Below are positions 24,404-37,265 of a stretch of DNA of 64,000 nt, one piece after another. Position 1 is the first letter of the stretch; every line of letters begins with the position of its first letter. The translations under genes and the position numbers were made by a program. Source of the stretch: Acanthococcus lagerstroemiae (taxonomy: Eukaryota > Arthropoda > Insecta > Hemiptera > Eriococcidae); NCBI GenBank assembly GCA_031841125.1, contig CM063112.1:16828603-16892602 (forward strand), given 5' to 3'. The notes under the pieces were generated by a model. That model did no database searches and was not told the DNA's origin. It saw only the letters and a list, made by a program, of their open reading frames with translations.

Positions 24404-24657
24404 GAGGGGCGCTGGAAAAACATTTTTCCGGGGGGAGGGCACTAATGACGAAATTTTTAGGGCAAATAATTATAGTATGTAGGTATAGCAATTGAAATAT
24501 TTGTTGGAAAAAAATTACAGAAGGCCTGCGTAATTAATAACAGACTTTAATTCAATTACCTATCGGTAATTTGAGTTTGACCGAGGGGGCAAAATGATAC
24601 TTTTGACTCCGTGGGGGATGCCCCTCTTCCCCCCCCCCCCAATCTTCGGCGCTCCTG
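24404..24657. mobile_element. hAT-like MITE inserted in the LINE fossil
   Basis: The left end GAGGGGCGCTGG and the inverse of the right end CAGGAGCGCCGAAG are related. Flanking octamers are GGTCTACG (24,396-24,403) and GGCCTATG (24,658-24,665), differing by two transitions. G/C-rich runs lie just inside both ends. It lies directly against the C-terminal codons of the RTE fragment, so it postdates it. Confidence 0.5.
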
Positions 24658-27600
24658 GGCCTATGCGCGGAAATGTGCTAATTACTTGTAATGACGTACC
24701 AAGTAGAGTTTATGTTTAAATAAAGGCTGTGTTACGTATTATTATTATTGAATGCTGGGTGAAGATACTGAGTTGTTTCAATCTGTTTAGAGGGAATTAA
24801 GATTCTGTTATTCCCAAAGGAACTGGTCTCTATTTTCAATTCTGATACAGCAACACAAGCGAAACCGTTTAGGTGACATCCAGCTTTACCAACATACAGC
24901 GGTGAAACAGTTCCCAGCGACTTGAGATTTCCAAAATGTCGCTGTCTTACTTCCAATTTGGACAACTCGAATGGCTGTTGTCTAACACAGTCTAGTTATT
25001 GTTCGAGTTTCGGTTTAACTGGTTTGGTATTGGCCTAAAGTTTATAACCATGACTCAGAGTCAGCTGATACTGAGTTTGATATCACAACATCTACAAATG
25101 GCTGATGCATACCTCCGCGGTACTAAGAGAACTCATTCTGCGTGTAAAAAATGAAGATCGTAGTCGGCGATAGTAGATTTGAATCAACCAAGCGAATAAG
25201 TACTCGATGTAAAAAAACTGTTAAAGCTCGAGTCCTGACTCTAATTTTCGTCAATAGTGTGTCTGTGCGGTGTTAAGAGACAACAATCTTGTCAGGTTCC
25301 AACTCTGAGACCATGAATCAGTGTCTGATACGAAACTTTGTTGCATCGACTTCTGTCTGTAGCGCGTCCAGTGGTAACAACTAGCGAACTAGAATTAATT
25401 ATCATCCAATTAGTGGCGGGTGCACCGTAGTCTTTCGATTAGTGTTGATCGCTACAGTCGACTACAAAACGGTTACATCGTAAGATCGATTTCATTAGTT
25501 CGAGTTGTCTATCTCGAAAATGGATCAATTAAAGCTGAATTTAGGTTGGTGCCAGAGCTTCGCGATCCTAGTCGTTGACTTCCTACGTCACCGCCAGAAG
25601 CACCTACCCGGGAAAACTGCTGCTAATATCGAATTTCCTCCCAAAAAGGCGCCGCTTTGACATTGGTCACCGCAATGACTATCGTTGGCAATGCACGTAA
25701 TTTGTCGACGTCATACGTGGATCAGGTTACCACGGTGGCAGAATTAGTGTGGCATGTTCAAAGGCCCGCCGGGTGACGACTGCGCCAGATTTTAGCACAA
25801 GCCCACGCGTTGTGTAAGCGAAACCCCGTAAGTGTCGTGGAATGCCTTTAAAAGAAGGTTTTGAAGAGAAGAATGGGCCGAATGCCTCGATAATTTGGAA
25901 AATGTGGGAATCTTCATTCACGCAGACCGCTCGTAAACTCATCGCCGAATAATTACCGTAAAAAAAAAAATTAATAAAATCGAGTCGGAAATGGGAATAC
26001 CGACGTCTTCGACACGCAATTACATCGTTTAAAGAATTTTATCCTCGGTTCGATCGATGGCACCGGCAGTCGCTCACCGGCCTTCTGGACAGGTGGATAT
26101 AAAGTTCACCCATCTGAGTCGACGACGAAGACGAGTTTTACGATCGTGTTCCGGGCGGCGATTATCGCGCGCTCGAATCTGGTCATCGATGTTCCGTCAT
26201 CTTTGGGAGTCGAAGAGAAGAAGGAACACAGACGATGCCCGGACACGATCGCACAGAAACCTCGGGTCGTTCTTCGGATTTCGTGGACAAGGCACATCCC
26301 GGCGATGTTCGCGAAATGAGAACATCAATGTTTCATGTCGCACGATAATAGTACATGACCATGGAGATGTCGAGTCGGAGAAGAGTTCTTTTTTTTTTTA
26401 ATGATGTGAGAAAGAGAAAAAGAAAAAGAGATCTGGAGAAATAATTGAAATCTTGTATTACATGTGTCCCAGACGAGGGTTAAGTGGTGGGCGTTTAAAT
26501 ATTCAATTTGATGGCGCGCAGCGACGAAGCTGTAGACTGAAAATCTGAACCTTCAGCAGGCAGACGGAATTTAAACGGCACTCTCTGGACACGGTAACGG
26601 CTAAGATTCAAAATTTGATTGGCTAACTTGTTAGACGGCGGGCAAATTTTCACCGAAATTCATCCATTCTCCCCAAACTGAACACTAATGATTGGAGGTG
26701 CGGGGGTTTTCGGGAACTGCACGAGAGAGAGGTATTTAGTCCGGACTGCAGCGAGGGAATCCTTTTTCCTTCAGTCCCTATCTACAATTCCTTACATCGA
26801 AAGTCTACCCCCTACACTTTTCGTTATGCCATCTTTTTCAGGGTCTCCCCAGGTTTCTCCTTCCCTCCCTTGGGTACAAATTCAACACCCTTCTTCCCCA
26901 CCTTTCATCCCTCTGTCTGGCAACGTTTCCCGCGTAATCAAATTTTAATTTTTTGACTATGTATCTAAAGTCTTTTGCTCCGGCCGTCCACCCTTATTTC
27001 CGAGTTCTTAAATCAATCTTTTCTCGAAAGCCTTTCAGCCTGTCACACACCTGTTCCCAGAGACTTAAACACCACTGGAATAATATCCCTACAGATGCGA
27101 TGCTCCGGTCAAGACGGCCGCCATCAATGACTTCCGAATATCAGTTCTCAGCATGAGCCAACCACAATTCAAGAGGACAGCAATTCCCACCGTCCAAACA
27201 TTGACCTAATCGCATCCCAGCAGCCCCTCGCTCCTGCAGAGGTCACTCACGGTCACCGGAATACAGACAGCACCAGCAAGGTTGTCGTTGATGTTAACAA
27301 GCTGTTTCTCGACTCTTCGATGCTGACATCGCTTCCATCCCACTATCCGGCATTTTTACACCTACTGCGGGGGCAGAACATTGAATACCGACGCCAATTA
27401 CACCGCCGAACATGACACTAAATTACCACGAGCTCGTACCTCGACTTGGGGGCGCGTACGGCACCACGTTCGGCCTTAAGAGCGGCCAATTAATTACCCA
27501 GAAAATCAACTCCAGTAGACTTGTCGCAGTTTCGACGTCGTCCTATCGTGAAATTCGACGTCTGTTTTTGACGACAGGCCAAATGGCTGGCTGGTTCTCT

Positions 27601-28309
27601 GGGCGAGTGCTTGCGCTGTGCGTTCTTCGCTATAAAACAGTGAAGATCGTGAAACGTGTGTGCAGATTTACGACCATCGCACTGGTTGGGTGTGCTGCGA
27701 CGGCCACAGTCAGGGTACTCGGTTACACGTAATTATTTTAATGACACAATGAGCGAAAATATAAATTAGTATTGCTCGCGCGAACTCTCAACGAACGCCG
27801 GTGTACAGCTCGTAAAATGCCGGTACGAAATTACGAGAGAATATTGCGAGGGATGTCAAACTGGCCAATTGTCAGACTGGAATGTGTTGGATGGCGAGCT
27901 TTTTAGGCTCAACTGACGCCCAAGGGGACCACGGTATGGGATGAGGCAGACATATTCGAGGAGGGTTTGAAATCAACGCCGCGCAGCGACTGTGAATGAG
28001 GGAGGAAATGGTAACGCGAAGTTAAGAAAATGTTAGTTGAGAAGGTATTGAGCTAAGCTAAGTTCGAGAACATTCGATCAGCCTTCTCTTTTGAATTTGA
28101 TTCTTCGAAGAATCCACCAGGAGCGATTTGGTCGTGTATAGTGCGGTAGAACGAAGAGGTATCCGTCGAATTTTGACGATGTACCTCGGTAGACAGTGGC
28201 TTTTCGATATAAAAATAACTGCTGGAGGATTTTATTGAAGAATATTCATTTTTAGGGTTTCCAAATAAACAGGATGTTTGGGCAGATCTAAACACTCTAA
28301 GAGCATCCC
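24658..28309. other. No gene recognised; CpG-rich 25.4-27.8 kb
   Basis: Several 60-115-codon frames overlap on both strands; an Arg-rich one at 26,057-26,401 and one of 106 codons at 27,412-27,732 are the longest. None shows a domain I recognise. High CpG and the lack of repeats suggest unique host sequence, perhaps with exons that cannot be called by eye. Confidence 0.3.
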
Positions 28310-28890
28310 CAAAACTTCTTCAACATTCGAGGAAACATAAATCAAGCTCTTCAAAACTGTAGCAAATATGAATCAGGCTTTTCAAAACTGTAGTAATCAT
28401 GAATTAGTCTCTTCAAAATTGTAGCGAACATGAATCAGGCTCTTCAAAACAGTAGCAAATATCAATGAGGCTCTACTAACTGTAGCAAACATGACTCAGT
28501 CTCTTTAAAACTGTAGCGAATATGAATCAGTCTCTTCAAAACTATAGTACATATGAATCAGGCTCTTCAAAATTATAGCAAACATGAATCAGGCTCTTCA
28601 AACTGTAGGAAATATAATCAGGCTCTTCTAACTGTAGCAAACATGACTCAAGTCTCTTTAAAACGATAGCGAACATGAATCAGTCTCTTCAAAACTGTAG
28701 CAAACATGAATCCGCCTTTTCAAAACTACAGTACATATGAATCAGGCTCTTCAAAACTGTAGCAAATATGAAACAGGCTCTTCAAACTGTAGCGAACATG
28801 AATCAGTATTATCAAAACTGTAGCAAATATGAATCAGTCTCTTCAAAACTGTAGCAAACATGAATCAGCTCTTTAAACTGTAGATAACAT
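28310..28890 (+). repeat. Satellite, ~31-bp unit
   Basis: About 18 head-to-tail copies of a unit containing CTCTTCAAAACTGTAGC and AACATGAATCAGG. Copies vary by substitutions and small indels (for example CTGTAGCAAATATGAATCAGG), so the array is moderately old. No spacers of constant length separate identical repeats, so it is not CRISPR-like. Confidence 0.9.
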
Positions 28891-31800
28891 GAAACAAACT
28901 TCTCAAGACTCTTCTAAACACATACAATGTACATACATGAGACTCTTAAAAACGCCTCTGGACATGTTTCAAGACTCTGTTACACGTTTCCGGCCTTGTG
29001 GAACATTAGTTCAGGAGGAACTGAGATGTGTTGAGGCTTTTTTCAAGATTCACTTCAGACTCGCTAGGAAACTTTTAAGAGTGTTTCAGATTCGTATACG
29101 AATCTCTTACATTTATTTAAAACTTTTTAAGATGCCTCCAGTCAGATTAAGAATGTTTGAGACTTCAAATCTTTTTCTTTTTCTTTTGAACTAGTCAACT
29201 TTTCCAAAAAAATTTTCAGGGATGTTCACGGTCTTCAATGTTTTTCCTTACGTATTTAAGATACTTCAGTACTCTTACAGACCTGTTTAAAAGTATTTCG
29301 GAAACTCTTCCGGGTGTACGCAGGAATTTTCCAATCTTAATTGGGACACTTTGGAACTCTTCCAAAACTCATTTCAGACTCGCTAAGAAATGTTTTAAGT
29401 CTGTTTCAAATTAGTTTACAAGTCTTTAAGAATTGTTGAAAACTTTTCAAAGACTCCGCTAGCCCAAAGATATTTGAGATTTTTAATTTTTCTCTTTGAA
29501 CTGGTTCATAACTCTTCTAAAATTTCTTTCAGGTATGTTTAGGGTCTAAGTTATTCATAACGTATTTAAGACTCTTCAATTCTCTTTCAGACTGTCTAAA
29601 ATTACTTCTGAGGTTCTACCAGGCTCGTTCAAGAATTTTTTAAACTTAATTGGGACGCTTTAAGACTCTTCAGAACTTTTTTCAGGCTAGCTAAGGACCT
29701 TCTACAACTATTTCACATCCATTTACCGCCCTTTCAAACTTATTTAAAACTTTTCAAGACTTATTAAGCCGGTTTTTGAACGATTTGAAATTCATCAAAT
29801 TTCTGGGAACTAAGACCATTCTAAAATTTCTTTTAGGCTGTTTTAAGGTCTTTGAAACTTTTCATTATGTATTTTAACACTTCCGCATTTAAGAATACTT
29901 GTGCGGTTCTTCCAGACTAGTCCAATAATATTTCAGGCTTAACTGAGATTCGTTGAAATATCTCCTTCCTTACTCCTTCAAGATTTATTGACCTCTTCAA
30001 GATTTCTTTCAGATTCACTAGGAAATTTTCAAAACTGTTTCAGATTAGTTTACGACTTTTTAAAAATTGTTTAAAACTGTTCAAGACGCCTCCAGCCAGA
30101 TTAATGATGTTTGAAACTTCTAATTTTTCTCTTCAAACTAGTCTACAACTTCTCAAAATTTCTTTCAGACACGTTTAGGGTCTTCAAGGTTTTTACTTGC
30201 ATATTTAAGACACTTCAATACTCTTGTAGACTTCTTTGAAAGTACTTCTACGCGTTTTTAGGAGTTTTCCTAACCTTATTGAGACACTTTGAGACTTATC
30301 CAAGACTCATTTCAGACATGCTAAGAAACTTTCAAGACTGTTTCAGATTAGTTTATAACTCTTTCAAAACTGTTTAAACTTTTCAAGACTCATTAAACCG
30401 GGTTCTTAAAGATTTAAAACTCATAAAGTTTCTTCAAATTCATCGAAGACTTCTTAAAATTTCTTTCAGGCATGTTTAGAGTCTTCAAGGCTTCTCCTTA
30501 CATATTCAAGACACTTCAAAACTTTTCCAGACTTCTTTAAAAGTACTTCTGAGGCTCTTCCGGGCTTGTTAAAAAGTTTTCCAAACCTAACTGAGACGGC
30601 TAAGACTCTTCTAAGACTGTTTTATACCTGCATAAGACTACTTTAGACCAGCGTAAAATATTTCAAGTGAACATGTGTAAGACTCTTTGAGGTTTTTCAA
30701 AACTAGTTTAGAACATTTCAAAAACTTCTTTTAAGCACGATTCAGTCTCCGAGACTTTCCAATAGATTAAAACACTTCAAGGCACTTCCAGACTTATTCA
30801 AGAAAATCTTTAAGACTTTTCCAGGCTCGTTCAAGTGTATTTTAGACTTGACTGAGATGCTCTGAGATATTTTCCGACTTCAAGACTCGTACAGATTTGT
30901 TAATATTTTTATCGCCAGTTTCACACCTACTTAATACTATTACAAGTTTGTTGAAGACTTTTCAAAATTCATCAGTGTTTCAGAATCTTCAAGACTTTTC
31001 CAAATTAGTTTAAAGTTCTACCAAGATCTCTTTCAGACATGTTTTAAAATATTCAAGACATTTCAATAGATTAAGGCACATCAAGATACTTCCAAAATTA
31101 TTTAAGAATATTGGTAAGACTCTTTCGGGCTCATTCAAGAGTTTTCTAAATTTAATTGAGACGCTTTGGACTCTTCCGAACTAGTTTCAAATTTGCTTAA
31201 AAAAAAAAAAAATTCTACAACTGTTTTAGATCTATTCATCGGTCTATTAAACTTGTTTAAAACTTTTCAAGACTCATCAAACCATATTTTGATGGATTTG
31301 GAACTTATAAAGTTTCTTCCAACTGATCTAAGACGATTCTAAAATTTCTTTCAAGCCGGTTTAGTCTTCAAGATTTTTCATTACGTATTTGAAACACTTC
31401 CAGACGTAATAATACTTTTGAAGATTTGCCAGGCTCTTTTAATATTATTTCAGGCGTAACTGAGATTCACAGAGATACCACCTTACATCTTTACAACTCG
31501 TTGGGACTTTTCAAGATTTCTTTCGGTCTTGCTAAGACTTTTTTCGACTTGTATAAGATTTTTCAAGACTCATCCGGTTTTTAAAATGTGTGAGACTCCT
31601 CAAGATTTTTCTGAATTAGCTGAAAACTTCTCAACGACTTCATCTCAGCTCGATTTAGTTTTCGAGACTTTCCGACAGAGATTCAAGACACTTCCAGGCT
31701 CATTTAAGAAAATTTTCAAGACTTTTCCATGCTTGTGCAAGTGCACTCCAGAATTAACAGAAGCGCTTTCAGATATTTTCTGACTTTAAGACTCGTTCAG

Positions 31801-33720
31801 ATCTTCAAGGCTTATTTTAGACCTGCTAATACTATTTTACCGCCTGTTTAATACCAACGTAATACCGTTGAAGTTTGCTGAAGACTTTTCAAGACTCATC
31901 TGTATTTCAGTGTGATTCAGACTCTTCAAGACTTTTCCAAACGAATTTAAAGCTGTATCAAGATCTCTTTCAGACAAGTTTCAGAGTATTCAAAACTCTT
32001 CAATAGACTATGACGCATCAAGATTTTTTCAAAATTATTCAGGAATACCGGTAAGGCTTTTCCCAGTTCGTTCAGGACTATTCCAGGTGTGAATGAAACT
32101 TTTTGACTTATTCTGACTTTTTAAATACTTTTTGAAACGCTTCAATATTTCTTGACTCTTCTGAGATGTTTCCAGGCCTGCCGAACTCTTTCAGATATGT
32201 TGAAGACTTTTGAGAACTCATTCGCATGGGTTCAAGATCCTTTGAGACTCTTTAAGGCTTCTCAAACTTGTTCAAGACCGGCAAGACTTTATTCAGATAC
32301 GTTTCAGAGTTTTCATGACTCTCCAAACTTATTTAAAATTAGGTTTGAGCCTCTTCTAGGCTCGTTCAAGACTACACTAAGCGTAACTGGAATTTTCAAC
32401 TGGTTCTGACTTCTTAAAGATTTTCTGATATTTTTCCAGATTTCTTTCGAATCCACTGAGCCTCTTTCAAGATGCTGTCCGACTTGTTCAACTCTTTTAA
32501 ATTTCACTCAAGACTTTTCGAGACCTATCCAAAGTGCAACATTCTTCAACACTTCAAGGCTTCTTGAAACTTATTCGAGGTTCCCAATACTTTTCTTTTG
32601 ATATGTTTCAGAGCCTTCAAGACTCTTACAGATTTATTTAGAAATACCTTTCACTCTTTCGAGCTCATTCAAGACTATTTCCGGCGCAAATCAAGCTATT
32701 GGACTCTTTCTGCTTTCTTAGACTTTTCCAGACTCTTCAAAACTTCTTTAAACTCGCTAATACTCTGTTGAGACGGTTACAGACCCCTGTAATTTTTTTA
32801 AACTTATTGAAAACTTATCCAAATGTGTTCAAAATACGTAGAGACTCTTCAAAGGTTTCTCAAACCTGTTTAAAATTTCCAAAGCCTTCACAGTTATATT
32901 GAAGTGTTTTTAAGACTCGTCAGTATGCATTTGAGACATTTTAGAATTTTTACAGACCGAATTAGAAGGATCTTCTAGGCTTGCTCAAGATATTCCAGCT
33001 TAACTGAGATATTTAGAATTTTTCCAGGCTTGTTCAAGATTCCGCAAAACCTCTCAAAGACTTATTACAGTTATAGATATTCTCAAACCCATTAAAAACT
33101 TTGTAACAGTCGTCCAGGCACTCAATCGTCTGTGCAAGAATTTTAAGCAAGTTTGGAAAATGTTTTAAGTAATTCTAGTACATCGTAAAGACGTTATACA
33201 AAATCTTGAACAAGTATGAAGGGTCTCAAGAATCTGAATCAAATAAACTGGGAAACGCTTCAAACGAGTCTGGAAGAGCGTTGAAAAGAATCTCAAATTT
33301 CCTCCTATTTGAGCCCGAATTCGAAGTATAAAAAATCTTTCAGGGAGCAGCCGTCTAAGATGAACAATACTTCCTCCCTATTTGCCTTCCCCCAGTGACA
33401 CTACAGGCCCGATGGCGACGTGGCAGAAGACAGAAGCCAACTGGATAGTTACATTTTGGTGCACAAGTTACGTATGAAAGCCATTTTTAGAATCTACTGA
33501 GGACTCTTCAAGATTGAAATGAACTCGTTCAAGACTCTTCTAGATGTGCTTGAGAATTTTTTTCACACGCTCTGAAACTCATTAAAGACCATTTCCAGTG
33601 TGATTAAGACTTTCAAACTTTTTCTGGACTATTAAGTCCCTTCAAGACTTCTTATTCTTACATACTCCGTAAGGCTCTCTGAAAACTCATTCACATGGAT
33701 TCAAGACTCTTTCAGACTAC
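28891..33720 (+). repeat. Diverged higher-order satellite, ~300-bp unit
   Basis: The whole stretch is built of short variants of AAGACTCTTCCAGA / TTCAAGACTTTT, but a longer period is visible. A block like TTTAGGGTCTTCAAGG---TTACGTATTTAAGACACTTC recurs near 29,221, 29,533, 29,837, 30,170, 30,472, 30,740, 31,034, 31,356, 31,650 and 31,970. Spacing is about 270-335 bp. Between blocks come conserved sub-blocks such as GAAACTTTCAAGACTGTTTCAGATTAG and a CTCGTTCAAGA---TTTTCCAAACTTAA block. A short unlike segment interrupts it near 33,340-33,470. No open frame of note. The family reappears at 63,660. Confidence 0.75.
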
Positions 33721-35230
33721 TTAAAGCGTTTCCAAAAACCCTTTTACTTACTGAACTTTGGAGTTTGAAAGTGTTACATTTTTTCAAGCTCCCCTCCCCC
33801 CTCAAATTAGTCACACAATGTTTTTGAATGCCTGATCCATTGTTTTTAGAACTGATACAACTCTTGGGGAACACAGAGCTGGATTAGCATGTGGAGCATT
33901 CCTTCAACATTACAGTTTGCAAATCACTTTCTCAAGAGGGATGTAGTCACGGGCGCCATTTTCAATCCACCGAACATCAGTACGCCGGTAACGGACATGA
34001 AATATGGATGAATCTTCTCTACCAGGCGATTCGACAAAAGACAACGAGAAATTTGGTAACCAATTACAACCTCTGGAAAAAATTTCTATCCAACTTTTTC
34101 GAGTACACTCGGTTCTGAAATAATCATTAGTCAAATTACGCTTGTAACATTGTTTAAAAATCATCACGATCATTAAAATTATGTAATGTTTTCGAAGGCT
34201 TAATATAGTGTCATAGAAGCTCTACTAACTCATTTCAAAATTGAAAAATGTTTCTCCTCTCACTGAATAGACATACTTGCAAGTTGGCTGTAACACAAAA
34301 TACTAATTTATTTCACGGTTTCGTATTCCTTCCTCGAAATTATTCGATGTAGTTAATTTTCTGTTTTATATTCGAAATTCTTGAATCATTTTCAAGAGGA
34401 AGAGAAGACGTTACACGATAAATTTACGGTTTTGGACCCCGAACAAATGATTCGAACTCGGGGGAAATGAAAATATTTGGAAATGCAGACACAAATGGGT
34501 TTAACTCGGAAGCATAAACAGGCAATTCTGACAAAATAGTGTTTTTCGTACGGGGACCCAAAAAATCCTCAAATTTCCATACAATCTGATTGAGGGAAAG
34601 GGAGAGCGTTAATTAGAATCAAACTGCATTATCAGTAACAATAAAATTTGAAATTTGTAGTTCTTCGAGAAACAGTATCTTGCACTCCAGTCCACATGGA
34701 ATTGTCAATTGTTAAACTTATACAGACACTGAGGAGGCAACATTTTGACTCAGGGACTATGGCGTGTGGTCTTTTCAGCAGCAAGAAAGAGATCACACTA
34801 TCATATCCTACGCCGACTTTTCCACACACACAACAAAATAAGTCATTCTACTAGCTTTAACATCTCACTTCTACTCTCTCGTATGTATGAGCTCGTGAAG
34901 AGAATACGGGAGCCACGGATTTCTCACCCCAAGTAACAATTAAATCACACGCAGCACGAAACTGCTGTCTCTTCCTCTACTCATATACAATCAGGGAATT
35001 CGAATGTAGATACACCAGTAATCACAAAAACTGATCAGAAACAGTAAATCAGAGGTAGTAATATCCTAGTATCGAGTATTCACGTACTCTTGGGAAGGTC
35101 TAAATCCAAATAATATCCAGGCTTTCTGTTCACATCAAATTGAAGACAATTTTTTGATTCATCTTCAAGATATAGGGTAACATTTAGATTCGGTGGATGG
35201 AATTATATTCTTTACCAACTCCACAAATTG
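33721..35230. other. No gene recognised
   Basis: AT-rich, with frames up to about 87 codons on overlapping strands and no motif. Confidence 0.35.
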
Positions 35231-35530
35231 GGGTGCAATCCACAGATTCACACTGCATCATACATGTGTAGTATTTCGGGGTAGGTTATCAACACTAGGA
35301 ACTGTACAGTGCATTCCCATTCTCAATCACTTCATCAGCCTTTACAAGAAACGATGATATCACGAATACCCTTCTCAACAAGGGTGCACTCCACAATTCA
35401 CACTGCATCATACTACATGTGTAGTTTTTCGGGGCAGGTAATCAATCCTTGGAACTGTACCGTGCATTTCTATCCTCGATCACTTCATCAGCCTTTACAA
35501 AACACGATGATATCACAAATTCGGTTATCA
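35231..35530 (+). repeat. Tandem duplication, ~150-bp unit
   Basis: Two units start at GGGTGCAATCCACA (35,231) and GGGTGCACTCCACA (35,382). Both contain ACACTGCATCATAC, ATGTGTAGT-TTTCGGGG and CACTTCATCAGCCTTTACAA, and end in GATGATATCAC. No repeat protein results. Confidence 0.85.
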
Positions 35531-35583
35531 ATACGCGCATCACAGTCGAGTTAAATCCACTTCATACTGCATGGATCCTCGCG

Positions 35584-36285
35584 CTATCTCAGTATCTCAC
35601 AAGACATGGATTCTTCATAAGCTACTTCAAAGGCTCGATCTTTCAACACACCAGCTTCATCGTTACGATCAGTACAACTTGCAACTACTTCACGCATTTC
35701 GACGTTTCTACGCATCACCGGTCGCCTTAGCATTCGAACAAAGGCAAGATCGTCGAAGTAACCTTTATCAAAAATGCAGTAATAATCATCGGCCTTTGTT
35801 ACTATCGACTTTTCAAGACCTGATATATCATAACAGTAGAAAGTCCGAAGCCTCGGTGCATTCAACTTCCTTAAATGCCGATTATCGAAGTTCCCATCCG
35901 GAGTCTGGAATAAGTCGTGAATCTCGTGATGAGTACGAAAAATCGAATGAACACTTACTGTTTTGAAACCTCCGGCATTCTTGAAGGATTCCGTTCATCT
36001 TATCTTCTAACACCGATCACAACACAAGCACTGATCACTGATTTATCACATATACGAATAAATAATAAAATTTTACACTAACCGAAGTAATTGGCGTTCA
36101 CCGAAACACAATTATATAATATTTAAATTATAAACAAAACGCGAATAATTTTATTATCGAACATAAACACTCGCTGAAAATCGACTGTGTATCGGACATA
36201 CCAGAGTATTATTCTCACTTTCTTCTTCTACTTTTCTATCTTCCTTGTTTTTCACCAGTTCTTCGCGTTCCTCCTTTGTTCTCAT
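35584..36285 (-). CDS. Possible two-exon small gene, unknown product
   Basis: The minus strand between 35,904 and 35,584 is open for 106 codons before TAG and reads like real protein, with mixed charge and no low complexity: TPDGNFDNRHLRKLNAPRLR, then FYCYDISGLEKSIVTKADDY, and an end at EESMSCEILR. A splice acceptor (CTTATTCCAG) precedes it exactly at a codon boundary. Upstream on the same strand a frame with ATG at 36,285 (MRTKEEREELVKNKEDRK) ends at a donor (CTCTG then GTATGT) at 36,202, also at a codon boundary, so the two exons join in phase for about 134 residues. I do not recognise the family. No membrane segment or signal peptide is apparent. It could be chance or a decayed element gene. 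Confidence 0.35.
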
Positions 36286-36630
36286 ATTTCTTAGTAATCG
36301 CGTTTTCGGCTGGCTACCACTTGAGGATTGCGGTTTCACGTAATGTGCGTACGGACTACGGAGGACGGCCTACGCCCCTACACCCATCCCCTCGAACAGA
36401 CATCAGGTGAATGGATAGGCGTAAAGGAATCAATAAAATGAGAAGCCGAAAAGGAGAGAATGAGAGAAAGGAAGAAAAATAAAACAGAAGTACGCAACGC
36501 GCTACGTGATGTCATCATCTCATGGAAGAGTATGTCAAGAATTCACGCACTTAGCGTACTCTGTCATTCGATATCAATGTCACTTAGCACTGACTGTCAG
36601 TCGGGCGACGATAACACTATGGAACAAAGA
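36286..36630. other. No gene recognised
   Basis: In-frame codons continue upstream of the candidate ATG at 36,285 for about 30 residues (KPQSSSGSQPKTRLLRN and more) without another ATG. The rest is featureless. Confidence 0.3.
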
Positions 36631-36746
36631 GAGAAGCTCGTATAGATTCGTTTTGTAACATAATAAAGAGACCTTAACAAGGGTAGTTAATGGACCTTAT
36701 TGATGAATCCGAAATATACTATTGTCGTTTTTTAAAACATGGACGG
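36631..36746 (+). repeat. Inverted-repeat arm, left
   Basis: Pairs with the inverse of 39,929-40,049 over about 116 bp. Shared blocks are GAGAAG, GATTCGTTTT-GTAACAT-ATAAAG, GACCTTAACA, AATGGACCTTATTGATGAA, CTATTGTC and ACATGGACGG. A few indels separate the copies. Confidence 0.8.
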
Positions 36747-37265
36747 CAGCTGGCACCTGGCAGCTGGCAGGGATGTGAAAGAAGCTGGAAGCGGAAGCCG
36801 GAAGTTTTTTATCGCGAAGCCGTGCAGCCGCACGGCTTCGCGATAGCCGGTAGTCAATTCCAGTTGGAAGCCAGAAGCAGGAAGAGAAGTCTTATATTTA
36901 TCGGCTTCTAACTCAGAGTCCAGAGTCAGGATTTGGCCTAACTTTATTTCAATGAACTTGTCAGTCATTTATTTCTTTATAAGAAAAGAGCTCTTAAACT
37001 CGTTGCTTTAAATTAAAGTCTAAATAGATTATTTCATTTAAACTTGTTTTGTGCTTCTTATTTGTTGGAAGGGGGATGGGCTTAAAAGATGCTAGAGATG
37101 AAAAAAAGTGAAATGTCGGGAGCTAAAAGTCGGAAGCTGGAAGTTTTTTGAAATAATAGAAGCCAGAAGTTGAAAGTTTTTAAATTACAAAATTGAAAGA
37201 AGTCGGAAGTTGTAAGCTTTTTAAAATTATGGAAGCCAGAAGCCGGAAGAGAAGTTTTTTCAATA
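36747..37265 (+). repeat. GGAAGC-type minisatellite
   Basis: Degenerate repeats of GAAGC(C/T)GGAAG(C/T) and AGCTGGAAGTTTTT(T) fill this stretch. The same repeat type, mostly in inverse orientation, builds the region at 52,066-54,067. A perfect 15-bp hairpin lies inside at 36,811-36,844. Confidence 0.75.
36811..36844. repeat. Perfect 15-bp hairpin
   Basis: ATCGCGAAGCCGTGC is followed by AGCC and then its exact inverse complement. It is more GC-rich and more perfect than the surrounding minisatellite. Confidence 0.9.

Noticed and set aside
26057..26401. 114-codon Arg/Ser-rich frame, possibly an SR-like protein
   Set aside because: No RS dipeptide repeats or RNA-binding motif; Arg richness follows from CGN content, and the opposite strand is open too.
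28310..28890. CRISPR-like repeat array
   Set aside because: The 31-bp units are head to tail without unique spacers and are too variable; the sequence is eukaryotic satellite.
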